From assembly GCF_051014445.1 (NCBI RefSeq), contig NC_135146.1, positions 4,712,001 through 4,776,000 of the forward strand: a stretch of DNA of 64,000 nt. Direction: 5' to 3'. Source of the DNA: Colletes latitarsis. Taxonomy: Eukaryota > Arthropoda > Insecta > Hymenoptera > Colletidae. The notes beneath the pieces were generated by a model. The model was not told where the DNA came from. It did no database searches and saw nothing but the letters and a program-made list of their open reading frames with translations. Of the stretch, positions 1 through 10,248 are shown piece by piece; within the stretch, counting starts at the first letter, position 1; every line of letters starts with the position of its first letter. The position numbers were made by a program, and so were the translations under genes.

Positions 1-175
1 ATCTATATTTTAGAGGATAACGCCGGTTAGGTCAGGGTTAGGCCTGGTATTTGCCATTATCTGGCTCATACATTCGCATTTTTTGCATACTTGTTGGCCA
101 GATCCTGGGCGTTTTCTGGTCTGGATCACGTAGTAAGGTGGTACCACACTCAAACAGTGAGTTAAACCCGGATCC

Positions 176-529
176 AATCTATATTTTAGAAGAATAACAA
201 CAGTTAGGTCAGCGTTAGGTCTGGTATTTGCCATCAACTGGCTCATACTTTTGCATTTTTCACCTACTTGTTGGCCAGATCCTGGGCGTTTTCTGGTCTG
301 GATCACGTAGTAAGGTGGTACCACACTCAAACAGTAAGTTAAACCCGGATCCAATCTATATTTTAGAAGAATAACAACAGTTAGGTCAGGGTTAGGCCTG
401 GTATTTGCCATCATCTGGCTCATGCTTTCGCATTTTTCGCATTCTTGTTGGCCAGATCCTGGGCGTTTTCTGGGTTGGATCAGGTAGTAGTGTGGTACCA
501 CACTGAAACAGTGAGTTAAACCTGGATTC
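176..529 (+). repeat. Two adjacent 177-bp monomers
   Basis: This is the only place where two 177-bp monomers lie next to each other. Both read AGAAGAATAACAACAG, and both upstream ends read CCCGGATCC where other copies have CCTGGATCC, so they look like a local duplication of one ancestor. The pair keeps one minus-strand frame open for 173 codons at 10-531, the longest frame in the window, and this is fully explained by 2 x 177 bp being a multiple of three. Confidence 0.85.
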
Positions 530-664
530 AATCTATATTTTAGAGGATAACACCGGTTAGGTCAGGGTTAGGCCTGGTATTTGCCATCATCTGGCTCATA
601 CTTTCGCATTTTTCGCATACTTGTTGGCAAGATCCTGGGCGTTTTCTGGGTTGGATCAGGTAGT

Positions 665-680
665 AGTGTGGTACCACACT
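665..680 (+). repeat. 16-bp perfect palindrome in a variant monomer
   Basis: AGTGTGGTACCACACT is its own reverse complement. It arises in the type that reads TCAGGTAGTAGTGTGG instead of TCACGTAGTAATGTGG, where a single A-to-G change extends the 10-bp palindrome to 16 bp. The same form recurs, for example near 8,235, 9,117, 28,131, 35,177 and 41,166. Confidence 0.75.
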
Positions 681-2289
681 GAAACAGTGAGTTAAACATG
701 GATTCAATCTATATTTTAGAGGATAACACCGGTTAGGTCAGGGTTAGGTCTGGTATTTGCCATCATCTGGCTCAAACATTCGCATTTTTCGCATACTTTT
801 TGGCCAGATCCTGGGCGTTTTCTGGTTTGGATCACGAGGTAATTTGGTGCCACACTGCAACAGTGAGCTAAAGCTGGATTCTATCTATATTTTACAGGAT
901 AACACCGGTTAGGTCAGGGTTAGGTCTAGTATTTGCCATCATCTGGCTCATACTTTCGCATTTTTCGCATACTTTTTGGCCAGATCCTGGGCGTTTTCTG
1001 GTTTGGATCACGTTGTAATGTGATACCACACTGAAACAGTGAGTTAATCTTGGTTTCGATCTATATATTAGAGGCTAACACCGGCTAGGATTGGGTTAGG
1101 TCTGGTATTTGCCATCATCTGGCTCATGCTTTCGCATTTTTCGCATACTTGTTGGCCAGATCCTGGGCGTTTTCTGGTTTGGATCACGTTGTAATTTGGT
1201 ACCACACTGAAACAGTGAGTTTATCTTGGATACAATCTATATTTTAGAGGATATCACCGGTTAGGTCAGGGTTGGGTCTGGTATTTGCCATCATTTAGCT
1301 CATACTGTCGCATTTTTCGCATACTTGTTGGCCAGATCCTGGGCGTTTTCTGGTTTGGCTTACGTAGTGATGTGGTACCACACTGCAACAGTGAGTTAAA
1401 CCTGGATTCAATCAATATTTTAGAGGATAACACCGGTTAGGTTTGGGTTAGGTCTGGTATTTGCCATCATCTGTCTCATACGTTCGCATTTTTCGCATAC
1501 TTGTTGGCCAGATCCAGGGCGTTCTCTGGCTTGGATCACGTAGTAATGTGGTACCACAATGAAACAGTGAGTTAAACCTGGATTCAATCTATATTTTAGA
1601 GGATAACACCGGTTAGGTTTGGGTTAGGTCTGGTAATTGCCATCATCTGGCTCATACTTTCGCATTTTTCGCATACTTGTTGGCCAGATCCTGGGCGCTT
1701 TCTGGTTTGGATCACGTAGTAATGTAGCACCACTCAGAAACAGTGAGTTAAACCTGGATTCAATCTATATTTTAGAGGATAACGCCGGTTAGGTCAGGGT
1801 TAGGCCTGGTATTTGCCATCATCTGGCTCATGCTTTCGCATTTTTCGCATACTTGTTGGCCAGAACCTGGGCGTTCTCTGGCTTGGATCACGTAGTAATG
1901 TGGTACCACACTGAAACTGTGAGTTAAACCTGGATTCAATCTATATTTTAGAGGATAACACCGGTTAAGTTTGGGTTAGGTCTGGTATTTGCCATCATCT
2001 GGCTCATACGTTCACATTTTTCGCATACTTGTTGGCCAGATCCAGGGCGTTTTCTGGTTTGGATCACGTAGTAATGTAGCACCACTCTGAAACAGTGAGT
2101 TAAACCTGGATTCAATCTATATTTTAGAGGGTAACACCGGTTAGGTTAGGGTTAGGTCTGGTATTTGCCATCATCTGGCTCATACTTTCGTATCTTTCGC
2201 AGACTTGTTGGCCAGATCCTGGGCGTTTTCTGGTTTGGATCACGTAGTAATGTGGTACCACACTCAAACAGTGAGTTAAACCTGGATCC

Positions 2290-2466
2290 AATCTATATTT
2301 TAGAAGAATAATAACAGTTAGGTCAGCGTTAGGTCTGGTATTTGCCATCAACTGGCTCGTACTTTCGCATTTTCCACCTACTTGTTGGCCAGATCCTGGG
2401 CTTTTTCTGGGTTCGATCACATAGTAATGTGGTGCCACACTGCAACAGTGAGCTAAAGCTGGATTC
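2290..2466 (+). repeat. 177-bp monomer subtype (33 copies in window)
   Basis: This monomer reads TTTTAGAAGAATAATAACAG where others read TTTTAGAGGATAACACCGG, adding one base and destroying the ACCGGT site. It is normally preceded by ACTCAAACAG and a GGATCC (BamHI) site at the end of the previous monomer, and is followed by GTCAGCGTTAGG. Most copies continue with CATCAACTGGCTC and TTTTTCACCTAC. Monomer starts: 176, 353, 2290, 4931, 6164, 9509, 14790, 16199, 18664, 22185, 23594, 25531, 26764, 28525, 29406, 30639, 32753, 34514, 35571, 36628, 37333, 39798, 40503, 41560, 42617, 50010, 51595, 54060, 55469, 57758, 58463, 61280, 61985. The copy at 25,531 lacks the GGATCC. Confidence 0.93.
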
Positions 2467-2604
2467 TATCTATATTTTACAGGATAACACCGGTTAGGTC
2501 AGGGTTAGGTCTAGTATTTGCCATCATCTGGCTCATACTTTCGCATTTTTCGCATACTTGTTGGCCAGATCCTGGGCGTTTTCTGGTTTGGATCACGTAG
2601 TAAT

Positions 2605-2626
2605 GTGGTACCACACTGAAACAGTG
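2605..2626 (+). repeat. Overlapping dyads GTGGTACCAC and CACTG-AAA-CAGTG
   Basis: A perfect 10-bp palindrome at 2605-2614, containing the KpnI site GGTACC, overlaps by one base a hairpin with 5-bp arms and an AAA loop at 2614-2626. The pair is found in the many monomers of the GGTACC type. In monomers of the AGCACCA type the palindrome is lost and the hairpin shrinks to CTG-AAA-CAG or is broken. The dyads are directly visible; extrusion or protein binding is inferred. Confidence 0.75.
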
Positions 2627-3019
2627 AGTTAATCCTGGATTCGATGAATATATTAGAGGGTAACACCGGTTAGGTTTGGCTTAGGTCTGGTATTTGCCAT
2701 CATCTGGCTCATACTTTCGCATTTTTCGCATACTTGTTGGCCAGATCCTGGGCGCTTTCTGGTTTGGATCACGTAGTAATCTAGCACCACTCTGAAACAG
2801 TCAGTTGAACCTGGATTCAATCTATATTTTAGAGGATATCACCGGTTACGTCAGGGTTAGGTCTGGTATTTGCCATAATCTGGCTCATACATTCGCAATT
2901 TTCGCATACTTGTTGGCCAGATCCTGGGCGTTTTCTGGTTTGGATCACGTAGTAATGTGGTACCACAATGAAACAGTGAGTTAAACCTGGATTCAATCTA
3001 TATTTTAGAGGATAACACC

Positions 3020-3042
3020 GGTTAGGTTTGGGTTAGGTCTGG
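3020..3042 (+). repeat. Degenerate telomere-like box inside the monomer
   Basis: This G-rich stretch holds GGTTAGG, then GGGTTAGG, then TCTGG. It is present in essentially every monomer. The linker between the two TTAGG words is variable: TTTG here, and TCAG, TTAG, TGAG or ATTG elsewhere. In the TTAG form (for example at 3,198-3,212) it reads as consecutive TTAGG and TTAGGG units. Resemblance to arthropod TTAGG or vertebrate-type TTAGGG telomere repeats is seen directly. A common origin, or binding of telomere proteins, is inference. Four closely spaced GG/GGG runs could allow a two-layer G-quadruplex. Confidence 0.7.
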
Positions 3043-3067
3043 TATTTGCCATCATCTGGCTCATACG

Positions 3068-3083
3068 TTCGCATTTTTCGCAT
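3068..3083 (+). repeat. TTCGCAT doublet, 9-bp spacing
   Basis: Two TTCGCAT words begin 9 bp apart, separated by TT. The doublet is one of the steadiest parts of the monomer, although some types alter one copy: TTCACAT, TTGCAT, TTCGTATC, or replacement of the second word by TTCACCTAC. Paired words spaced near one helical turn could be a dimeric protein site; that is inference, and no protein is suggested by the sequence itself. Confidence 0.6.
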
Positions 3084-5203
3084 ACTTGTTGGCCAGATCC
3101 AGGGCGTTTTCTGGTTTGGATCACGTAGTAATGTAGCACCACTCTGAAACAGTGAGTTAAACCTGGATTCAATCTATATTTTAGAGGATAACACCGGTTA
3201 GGTTAGGGTTAGGTCTGGTGTTTGCCATCATCTGGCTCAAACATTCGCATTTTTCGCATACTTTTTGGCCAGATCCTGGGCGCTTCCTGGTTTGGATCAC
3301 GTAGTAATGTAGCACCACTCAGAAACAGTGAGTTAAACCTGGATTCAATCTATAGTTTAGAGGATAACATCGGTTAGGTCAGGGTTAGGCCTGGTATTTG
3401 CCATCATCTGGCTCATGCTTTCGCATTTTTCGCATACTTGTTGGCCAGAACCTGGGCGTTCTCTGGCTTGGATCACGTAGTGATGTGGTTCCACACTGCA
3501 ACAGTGAGTTAAACCTGGATTCAATCTATATTTTAGAGGACAACACCGATTAGGATTGGGTTAGGTCTGGTATTTGCCATCATCTGGCTCAAACATTCGC
3601 ATTTTTCGCATACTTTTTGGCCAGATCCTGGGCGTTTTCTGGTTTGGATCACGAGGTAATTTGGTGCCACACTGCAACAGTGAGCTAAAGCTGGATTCTA
3701 TCTATATTTTACAGGATAACACCGGTTAGGTCAGGGTTAGGTCTAGTATTTGCCATCATCTGGCTCATACATTCGCAATTTTCGCATACTTGTTGGCCAG
3801 ATCCTGGGCGTTTTCTGGTTTGGATCACGTTGTAATTTGGTACCACACTGAAACAGTGAGTTTATCTTGGATACAATCTATATTTTAGAGGATATCACCG
3901 GTTAGGTCAGGGTTGGGTCTGGTATTTGCCATCATTTAGCTCATACTGTCGCATTTTTCGCATACTTGTTGGCCAGATCCTGGGCGTTTTCTGGTTTGGA
4001 TCACGTAGTAATCTAGCACCCCTCTGAAACAGTCAGTTAAACCTGGATTCAATCTATATTTTAGAGGATATCACCGGTTAGGTCAGGGTTAGGTCTGGTA
4101 TTTGCCATAATCTGGCTCATACATTCGCAATTTTCGCATACTTGTTGGCCAGATCCTGGGCGTTTTCTGGTTTGGATCACGTAGTAATGTGGTACCACAA
4201 TGAAACAGTGAGTTAAACCTGGATTCAATCTATATTTTAGAGGATAACACCCGTTAGGTTTGGGTTAGGTCTGGTATTTGCCATCATCTGGCTCATACGT
4301 TCGCATTTTTCGCATACTTGTTGGCCAGATCCAGGGCGTTTTCTGGCTTGGATCACGTAGTAATGTAGCACCACTCTGAAACAGTGAGTTAAACCTGGAT
4401 TCAATCTATATTTTAGAGGATAACACCGGTTAGGTTAGGGTTAGGTCTGGTGTTTGCCATCATCTGGCTCAAACATTCGCATTTTTCGCATACTTTTTGG
4501 CCAGATCCTGGGCGTTTCCTGGTTTGGATCACGTAGTAATGTAGCACCACTCAGAAACAGTGAGTTAAACCTGGATTCAATCTATAGTTTACAGGATAAC
4601 ATCGGTTAGGTCAGGGTTAGGCCTGGTATTTGCCATCATCTGGCTCATGCTTTCGCATTTTTCGCATACTTGTTGGCCAGAACCTGGGCGTTCTCTGGCT
4701 TGGATCACGTAGTGATGTGGTTCCACACTGCAACAGTGAGTTAAACCTGGATTCAATCTATATTTTAGAGGATAACACCGATTAGGATTGGGTTAGGTCT
4801 GGTATTTGCCATCAACTGGCTCATACTTTCGTATCTTTCGCATACTTGTTGGCCAGATCCTGGGCGTTTTCTGGTTTGGATCACGTAGTAATGTGGTACC
4901 ACACTCAAACAGTGAGTTAAACCTGGATCCAATCTATATTTTAGAAGCATAATAACAGTTAGGTCAGCGTTAGGTCTGGTATTTGCCATCAACTGGCTCA
5001 TACTTTCGCATTTTTCACCTACTTGTTGGCCAGATCCTGGGCGTTTTCTGGGTTCGATCACATAGTAATGTGGTGCCACACTGTAACAGTGAGCTAAAGC
5101 TGGATTCTATCTATATTTTACAGGATAACACCGGTTAGGTCAGGGTTGGGTCTAGTATTTGCCATCATCTGGCTCATACTTTCGCATTTTTCGCATACTT
5201 TTT

Positions 5204-5218
5204 GCCCAGATCCTGGGC
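5204..5218 (+). repeat. Perfected dyad GCCCAG-ATC-CTGGGC
   Basis: Most monomers read GGCCAGATCCTGGGC, with 4-bp arms CCAG and CTGG. In this type a G-to-C change gives GCCCAG-ATC-CTGGGC with perfect 6-bp arms. The same form is seen near 24,924, 27,038, 30,913, 37,607 and 51,868, always followed by the GATCACGTTGTAATG monomer type. Other monomers read GATCCAGGG, which breaks the dyad. Confidence 0.7.
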
Positions 5219-7748
5219 GTTTTCTGGTTTGGATCACGTTGTAATGTGGTACCACACTGAAACAGTGAGTTAATCTTGGTTTCGATCTATATATTAGAGG
5301 CTAACACCGGCTAGGATTGGGTTAGGTCTGGTATTTGCCATCAACTGGCTCATACTTTTGCATTTTTCACCTACTTGTTGGCCAGATCCTGGGCGTTTTC
5401 TGGGTTGGATCACGTAGTAATTTGGTACCACACTGAAACAGTGAGTTTATCTTGGATACAATCTATATTTTAGAGGATATCACCGGTTAGGTCAGGGTTA
5501 GGTCTGGTATTTGCCATCATCTGGCTCATACTGTCGCATTTTTCGCATACTTTTTGGCCAGATCCTGGGCGTTTTCTGGTTTGGATCACGTAGTAATTTG
5601 GTACCACACTGAAACAGTGAGTTTATCTTGGATACAATCTATATTTTAGAGGATATCACCGGTTAGGTCAGGGTTGGGTCTGGTATTTGCCATCATCTGG
5701 CTCATACTGTCGCATTTTTCGCATACTTGTTGGCCAGATCCTGGGCGTTTTCTGGTTTGGCTTACGTAGTGATGTGGTACCATACTGCAACAGTGAGTTA
5801 AACCTGAATTCAATCTATATTTTAGAGGATAACACCGGTTAGGTCAGGGTTAGGTCTGGTATTTGCCATCATCTGGCCCATACTTTCGCATTTTTCGCAT
5901 ACTTTTTGGCCAGATCCTGGGCGTTTTCTGGTTTGGATCACGTAGTAATGTAGCACCATTCTGAAACAGTGAGTTAAACCTGGATTCAATCTATATTTTA
6001 GAGGATAACACCGGTTAGGTTAGGGTTAGGTCTGGTATTTGCCATCATCTGGCTCAAACATTCGCATTTTTCGCATACTTGTTGGCCAGATTCTGGGCGT
6101 TTTCTGGGTTGGATCAGGTAGTAGTGTGGTACCACACTGAAACAGTGAGTTAAACCTGGATCCAATCTATATTTTAGAAGAATAATAACAGTTAGGTCAG
6201 CGTTAGGTCTGGTATTTGCCATCATCTGGCTCAAACATTCGCATTTTTCGCATACTTGTTGGCCAGATCCTGGGCGTTTTCTGGTTTGGGTCACGTAGTA
6301 ATGTGGTGCCACACTGCAACAGGGAGTTAAAGCTGCATTCTATCTATATTTTACATGATAACACCGGTTAGGTCAGGGTTAGGTCTGGTATTTGCCATCA
6401 TCTGGCTCATACTTTCGCATTTTTCGCATACTTGTTGGCCAGCTCCTGGGCGCTTTCTGGTTTGGATCACGTAGTAATGTAGCACCACTCAGAAACAGTG
6501 AGTTAAACCTGGATTCAATCTATATTTTAGAGGATAACGCCGGTTAGGTCAGGGTTAGGCCTGGTATTTGCCATCATCTGGCTCATGCCTTCGCATTTTT
6601 CGCATACTTGTTGGCCAGAACCTGGGCGTTCTCTGGCTCGGATCACGTAGTAATGTGGTACCACACTGACACAGTGAGTTAAACCTGGATTCAATCTATA
6701 TTTTAGAGGATAACACCGGTTAGGTTTGGGTTAGGTCTGGTATTTGCCATCATCTGGCTCATACGTTCGCATTTTTCACCTACTTGTTGGCCAGATCCTG
6801 GGCGTTTTCTGGGTTCGATCACATATTAATGTGGTGCCACACTGCAACAGTGAGCTAAAGCTGGATTCTATCTATATTTTACAGGATAACACCGGTTAGG
6901 TCAGGGTTAGGTCTAGTATTTGCCATCATCTGGCTCATACTTTCGCATTTTTCGCATACTTGTTGGCCAGATCCTGGGCGTTTTCTGGTTTGGATCACGT
7001 ACTAATGTGGTACCACACTGAAACAGTGAGTTAATCCTGGATTCGATGAATATATTAGAGGGTAACACCGGTTAGGTTTGGGTTAGGTCTGGTATTTGCC
7101 ATCATCTGGCTCATACTTTCGCATTTTTCGCATACTTGTTGGCCAGATCCTGGGCGCTTTCTGGTTTGGATCATGTAGTAATCTAGCACCACTCTGAAAC
7201 AGTGAGTTAAACCTGGATTCAATCTATATTTTAGAGGATATCACCGGTTAGGTCAGGGTTAGGTCTGGTATTTGCCATAATCTGGCTCATACATTCGCAA
7301 TTTTCGCATACTTGTTGGCCAGATCCTGGGCGTTTTCTGGTTTGGATCACGTAGTAATGTGGTACCACAATGAAACAGTGAGTTAAACCTGGATTCAATC
7401 TATATTTTAGAGGATAACACCGGTTAGGTTTGGGTTAGGTCTGGTATTTGCCATCATCTGGCTCAAACATTCGCATTTTTCGCATACTTGTTGGCCAGAT
7501 TCTGGGCGTTTTCTGGGTTCGATCACATAGTAATGTGGTGCCACACTGCAACAGTGAGCTAAAGCTGGATTCTATCTATATTTTACAGGATAACACCGGT
7601 TAGGTCAGGGTTGGGTCTAGTATTTGCCATCATCTGGCTCATACTTTCGCATTTTTCGCATACTTTTTGGCCAGATCCTGGGCGTTTTCTGGTTTGGATC
7701 ACGTAGTAATTTGGTACCACACTGAAACAGTGAGTTTATCTTGGATAC

Positions 7749-8100
7749 AATCTATATTTTAGAGGATATCACCGGTTAGGTCAGGGTTGGGTCTAGTATT
7801 TGGCATCATCTGGCTCATACTGTCGCATTTTTCGCATACTTGTTGGCCAGATCCTGGGCGTTTTCTGGTTTGGCTTACGTAGTGATGTGGTACCATACTG
7901 CAACAGTGAGTTAAACCTGAATTCAATCTATATTTTAGAGGATAACACCGGTTAGGTCAGGGTTAGGTCTGGTATTTGCCATCATCTGGCCCATACTTTC
8001 GCATTTTTCGCATACTTGTTGGCCAGATCCTGGGCGTTTTCTGGTTTGGATCACGTAGTAATGTAGCACCATTCTGAAACAGTGAGTTAAACCTGGATTC
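7749..8100 (+). repeat. Recurring dimer cassette: GATATC, TACGTA, GAATTC, GGCCCATAC
   Basis: A two-monomer module with linked marks in fixed order. The first monomer has GATATC in place of GATAAC, GGGTTGGG, CATACTGTCG, GGCTTACGTAGTGATG and CCATACTGCAACAG, and ends in CTGAATTC. The second has CATCTGGCCCATAC and AGCACCATTCTG. GAATTC marks of this origin occur at 5806, 7919, 10560, 11264, 12672, 13376, 15137, 16546, 17602, 19011, 20067, 20771, 22532, 23941, 27815, 44196, 46484, 48420, 50533, 52646, 53702, 59162 and 62684. Some copies carry only the second part, and near 31,690 the site is changed to GTATTC. Confidence 0.85.
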
Positions 8101-8849
8101 AATCTATATTTTAGAGGATAACACCGGTTAGGTTAGGGTTAGGTCTGGTATTTGCCATCATCTGGCTCAAACATTCGCATTTTTCGCATACTTGTTGGCC
8201 AGATTCTGGGCGTTTTCTGGGTTGGATCAGGTAGTAGTGTGGTACCACACTGAAACAGTGAGTTAAACCTGGGTTCAATCTATATTTTAGAGGATAACAC
8301 CGGTTAGGTTTGGGTTAGGTCTGGTATTTGCCATCAACTGGCTCATACTTTTGCATTTTTCACCTACTTGTTGGCCAGATCCTGGGCGTTTTCTGGGTTG
8401 GATCACGTAGTAATGTGGTACCACACTGAAACAGTGAGTTAAACCTGGATTCAATCTATATTTTAGAGGATAACACCGGTTAGGTTTGGGTTAGGTCTGG
8501 TATTTGCCATCATCTGGCTCATACGTTCGCATTTTTCGCATACTTGTTGGCCAGATCCAGGGCGTTCTCTGGCTTGGATCACGTAGTAATGTGGTACCAC
8601 ACTGAAACAGTGAGTTAAACCTGGATTCAATCTATATTTTAGAGGATAACACCGGTTAGGTTTGGGTTAGGTCTGGTATTTGCCATCATCTGGCTCATAT
8701 ATTCGCATTTTTCGCATACTTGTTGGCCAGATCCAGGGCGTTTTCTGGTTTGGATCACGTAGTAATGTAGCACCACTCTGAAACAGTGAGTTAAACCTGG
8801 ATTCAATCTATATTTTAGAGGATAACACCGGTTAGGTTAGGGTTAGGTG

Positions 8850-9628
8850 TGGTATTTGCCATCATCTGGCTCATACTTTCGCAGTTTTCGCATACTTGTT
8901 GGCCAGATCCTGGGCGCTTTCTGGTTTGGATCACGTAGTAATGTAGCACCACTCTGAAACAGTGAGTTAAACCTGGATTCAATCTATATTTTAGAGGATA
9001 ACACCGCTTAGGTTAGGGTTAGGTCTGGTATTTGCCATCATCTGGCTCAAACATTCGCATTTTTCGCATACTTGTTGGCCAGATCCAGGGCGTTTTCTGG
9101 GTTGGATCAGGTAGTAGTGTGGTACCACACTGAAACAGTGAGTTAAACCTGGATTCAATCTATATTTTAGAGGATAACACCGGTTAGGTCAGGGTTAGGC
9201 CTGGTATTTGCCATCATCTGGCTCATACTTTCGCATTTTTCGCATACTTGTTGGCCAGATCCAGGGCGTTTTCTGGTTTGGATCACGTAGTAATGTAGCA
9301 CCACTCTGAAACAGTGAGTTAAACCTGGATTCCATCTATATTTTAGAGGATAACACCGGTTAGGTGAGGGTTCGGTCTGATATTTGCCATCATCTGGCTC
9401 AAACATTCGCATTTTTCGCATACTTGTTGGCCAGATCCTCGGCGTTCTCTGGTTTGGATCATGTAGTAATGTGGTACCACACTCAAACAGTGAGTTAAAC
9501 CTGGATCCAATCTATATTTTAGAAGAATAATAACAGTTAGGTCAGCGTTAGGTCTGGTATTTGCCATCAACTGGCACGTACTTTCGCATTTTTCACCTAC
9601 TTGTTGGCCAGATCCTGGGCGTTTTCTG
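8850..9628 (+). repeat. Block shared with 34.9 kb and 40.9 kb
   Basis: This roughly 780-bp segment matches 34,912-35,690 (offset 26,062 bp) and, through the 5,989-bp duplication, 40,901-41,679. A shared rare mark is TTTCGCAGTTTTCGC at about 8,878. The minus-strand frames at 9167-9421, 35229-35483 and 41218-41472 translate identically, showing near identity over that part. The copy here lacks the ATCGAT (ClaI) change shared by the other two at 35,397 and 41,386. Confidence 0.85.
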
Positions 9629-10248
9629 GGTTCGATCACATAGTAATGTGGTGCCACACTGCAACAGTGAGCTAGAGCTGGATTCTATCTGTATTTTACA
9701 GGATAACACCGGTTAGGTGAGGGTTCGGTCTGGTATTTGCCATCATCTGGCTCATACGTTCGCATTTTTCGCATACTTGTTGGCCAGATCCAGGGCGTTT
9801 TCTGGTTTGGATCACGTAGTTATGTAGCACCACTCTGAAACAGTAAGTTAAACCTGGATTCAATCTATATTTTAGAGGATAACACCGGTTAGGTTAGTGT
9901 TAGGTCTGGTATTTGCCATCATCTGGCTTATACTGTCGCATTTTTCGCATACTTTTTGGCCAGATCCTGGGCGTTTTCTGGTTTGGATCACGTAGTAATT
10001 TGGTACCACACTGAAACAGTGAGTTTATCTTGGATACAATCTATATTTTAGAGGATATCACCGGTTAGGTCAGGGTTGGGTCTGGTATTTGCCATCATCT
10101 GGCTCATACTGTCGCATTTTTCGCATACTTGTTGGCCAGAACCTGGGCGTTCTCTGGCTTGGATCACGTAGTGATGTGGTTCCACACTGCAACAGTGAGT
10201 TAAACCGGGATTCAATCTATATTTTAGAGGATAACACCGATTAGGATT

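Larger units (their letters stand above)
1..2756 (+). repeat. Satellite stretch of mixed monomer types
   Basis: About fifteen monomers of mixed type with no long internal duplication that I could see. Short combinations recur elsewhere: TCACGAGGTAATTTGG at about 832 is found again near 3,649, and CATTTAGCTCATACTGTCG at about 1,292 again near 3,933. The offsets of those two pairs are 2,817 and 2,641 bp (16 and 15 monomers plus 1 bp). Because they differ, this is a mosaic rather than one displaced block. No gene or RNA is seen. Confidence 0.85.
2995..3170 (+). repeat. Reference 176-bp monomer with motif map
   Basis: A typical copy, used to define monomer positions 1-176. Position 1-20 is the A/T-rich AATCTATATTTTAGAGG segment; 23-28 is ACCGGT; 26-48 is the telomere-like G-rich box; 47-62 contains TGGTATTTGCCATCATC; 74-80 and 83-89 are two TTCGCAT words; 97-111 is the GGCCAGATCC segment that forms a dyad in other copies; 117-133 is CTGGTTTGGATCACGTA; 139-160 is the dyad region; 161-176 is AGTTAAACCTGGATTC. 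GC is 76 of 176. The segments at 33-36, 61-76 and 140-152 vary most between types. The start is arbitrary, as for any tandem repeat. Confidence 0.95.
2757..4814 (+). repeat. 7-monomer (1,232-bp) duplication
   Basis: 2757-3582 matches 3989-4814 at an offset of exactly 7 x 176 bp. Shared rare marks are AGTAATCTAGCACC, GCCATAATCTGGCTC with ATTCGCAATTTTCGC, GGTGTTTGCCATC, CTATAGTTTA in the later part, and GATGTGGTTCCAC. I counted about eight substitutions over 826 bp, so it is older than the duplication at 55.7-62.7 kb. The duplicates end sharply where TCATCTGG becomes TCAACTGG. Confidence 0.85.
4815..10248 (+). repeat. Mosaic satellite stretch with short shared blocks
   Basis: Monomer types are shuffled here. 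About 0.55 kb around 5,590-6,140 recurs at 7,703-8,253, an offset of 2,113 bp (12 monomers plus 1), including the GATATC/TACGTA/GAATTC cassette. The GATGAATATATT variant at about 7,045 also occurs at 2,643 and 42,970. The segment 8,850-9,628 recurs far away at 34.9 and 40.9 kb. No gene or RNA is seen. Confidence 0.85.

Noticed and set aside
10..531. 173-codon minus-strand open frame, and about thirty 104-codon relatives across the window
   Set aside because: They are readings of the satellite. Starts and stops fall at fixed monomer positions, the protein repeats every 59 residues (one 177-bp monomer), and no such gene has its own promoter, intron or divergence pattern here.
2995..3010. MEF2 or TATA-type promoter element in CTATATTTTAG
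   Set aside because: The A/T core is one base too long for a MEF2 site, and an A/T-rich run alone in a satellite is no evidence for a promoter.
3020..3042. True telomere or interstitial telomere tract
   Set aside because: Only two or three degenerate units occur per monomer, embedded in unrelated sequence; there is no run of perfect telomere repeats.
3068..3083. CENP-B box
   Set aside because: The required pattern (TTCG, four bases, A, two bases, CGGG) is not met on either strand. After TTCG at monomer positions 74 and 83 the A and the CGGG are missing, and I saw no inverse CGAA site.
2995..3170. Shorter internal period (half-monomer of 88 bp)
   Set aside because: Words such as CTGG plus TT recur within the monomer, but the two halves do not align over any useful length.
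5050..5062. RNA polymerase III B box in the variant GGGTTCGATCAC, with an A-box-like TGGCTCATACT upstream
   Set aside because: It resembles GGTTCGANTCC, but the final bases do not fit and it is limited to one monomer type. The A-box match is imperfect and no tRNA or SINE structure surrounds it.
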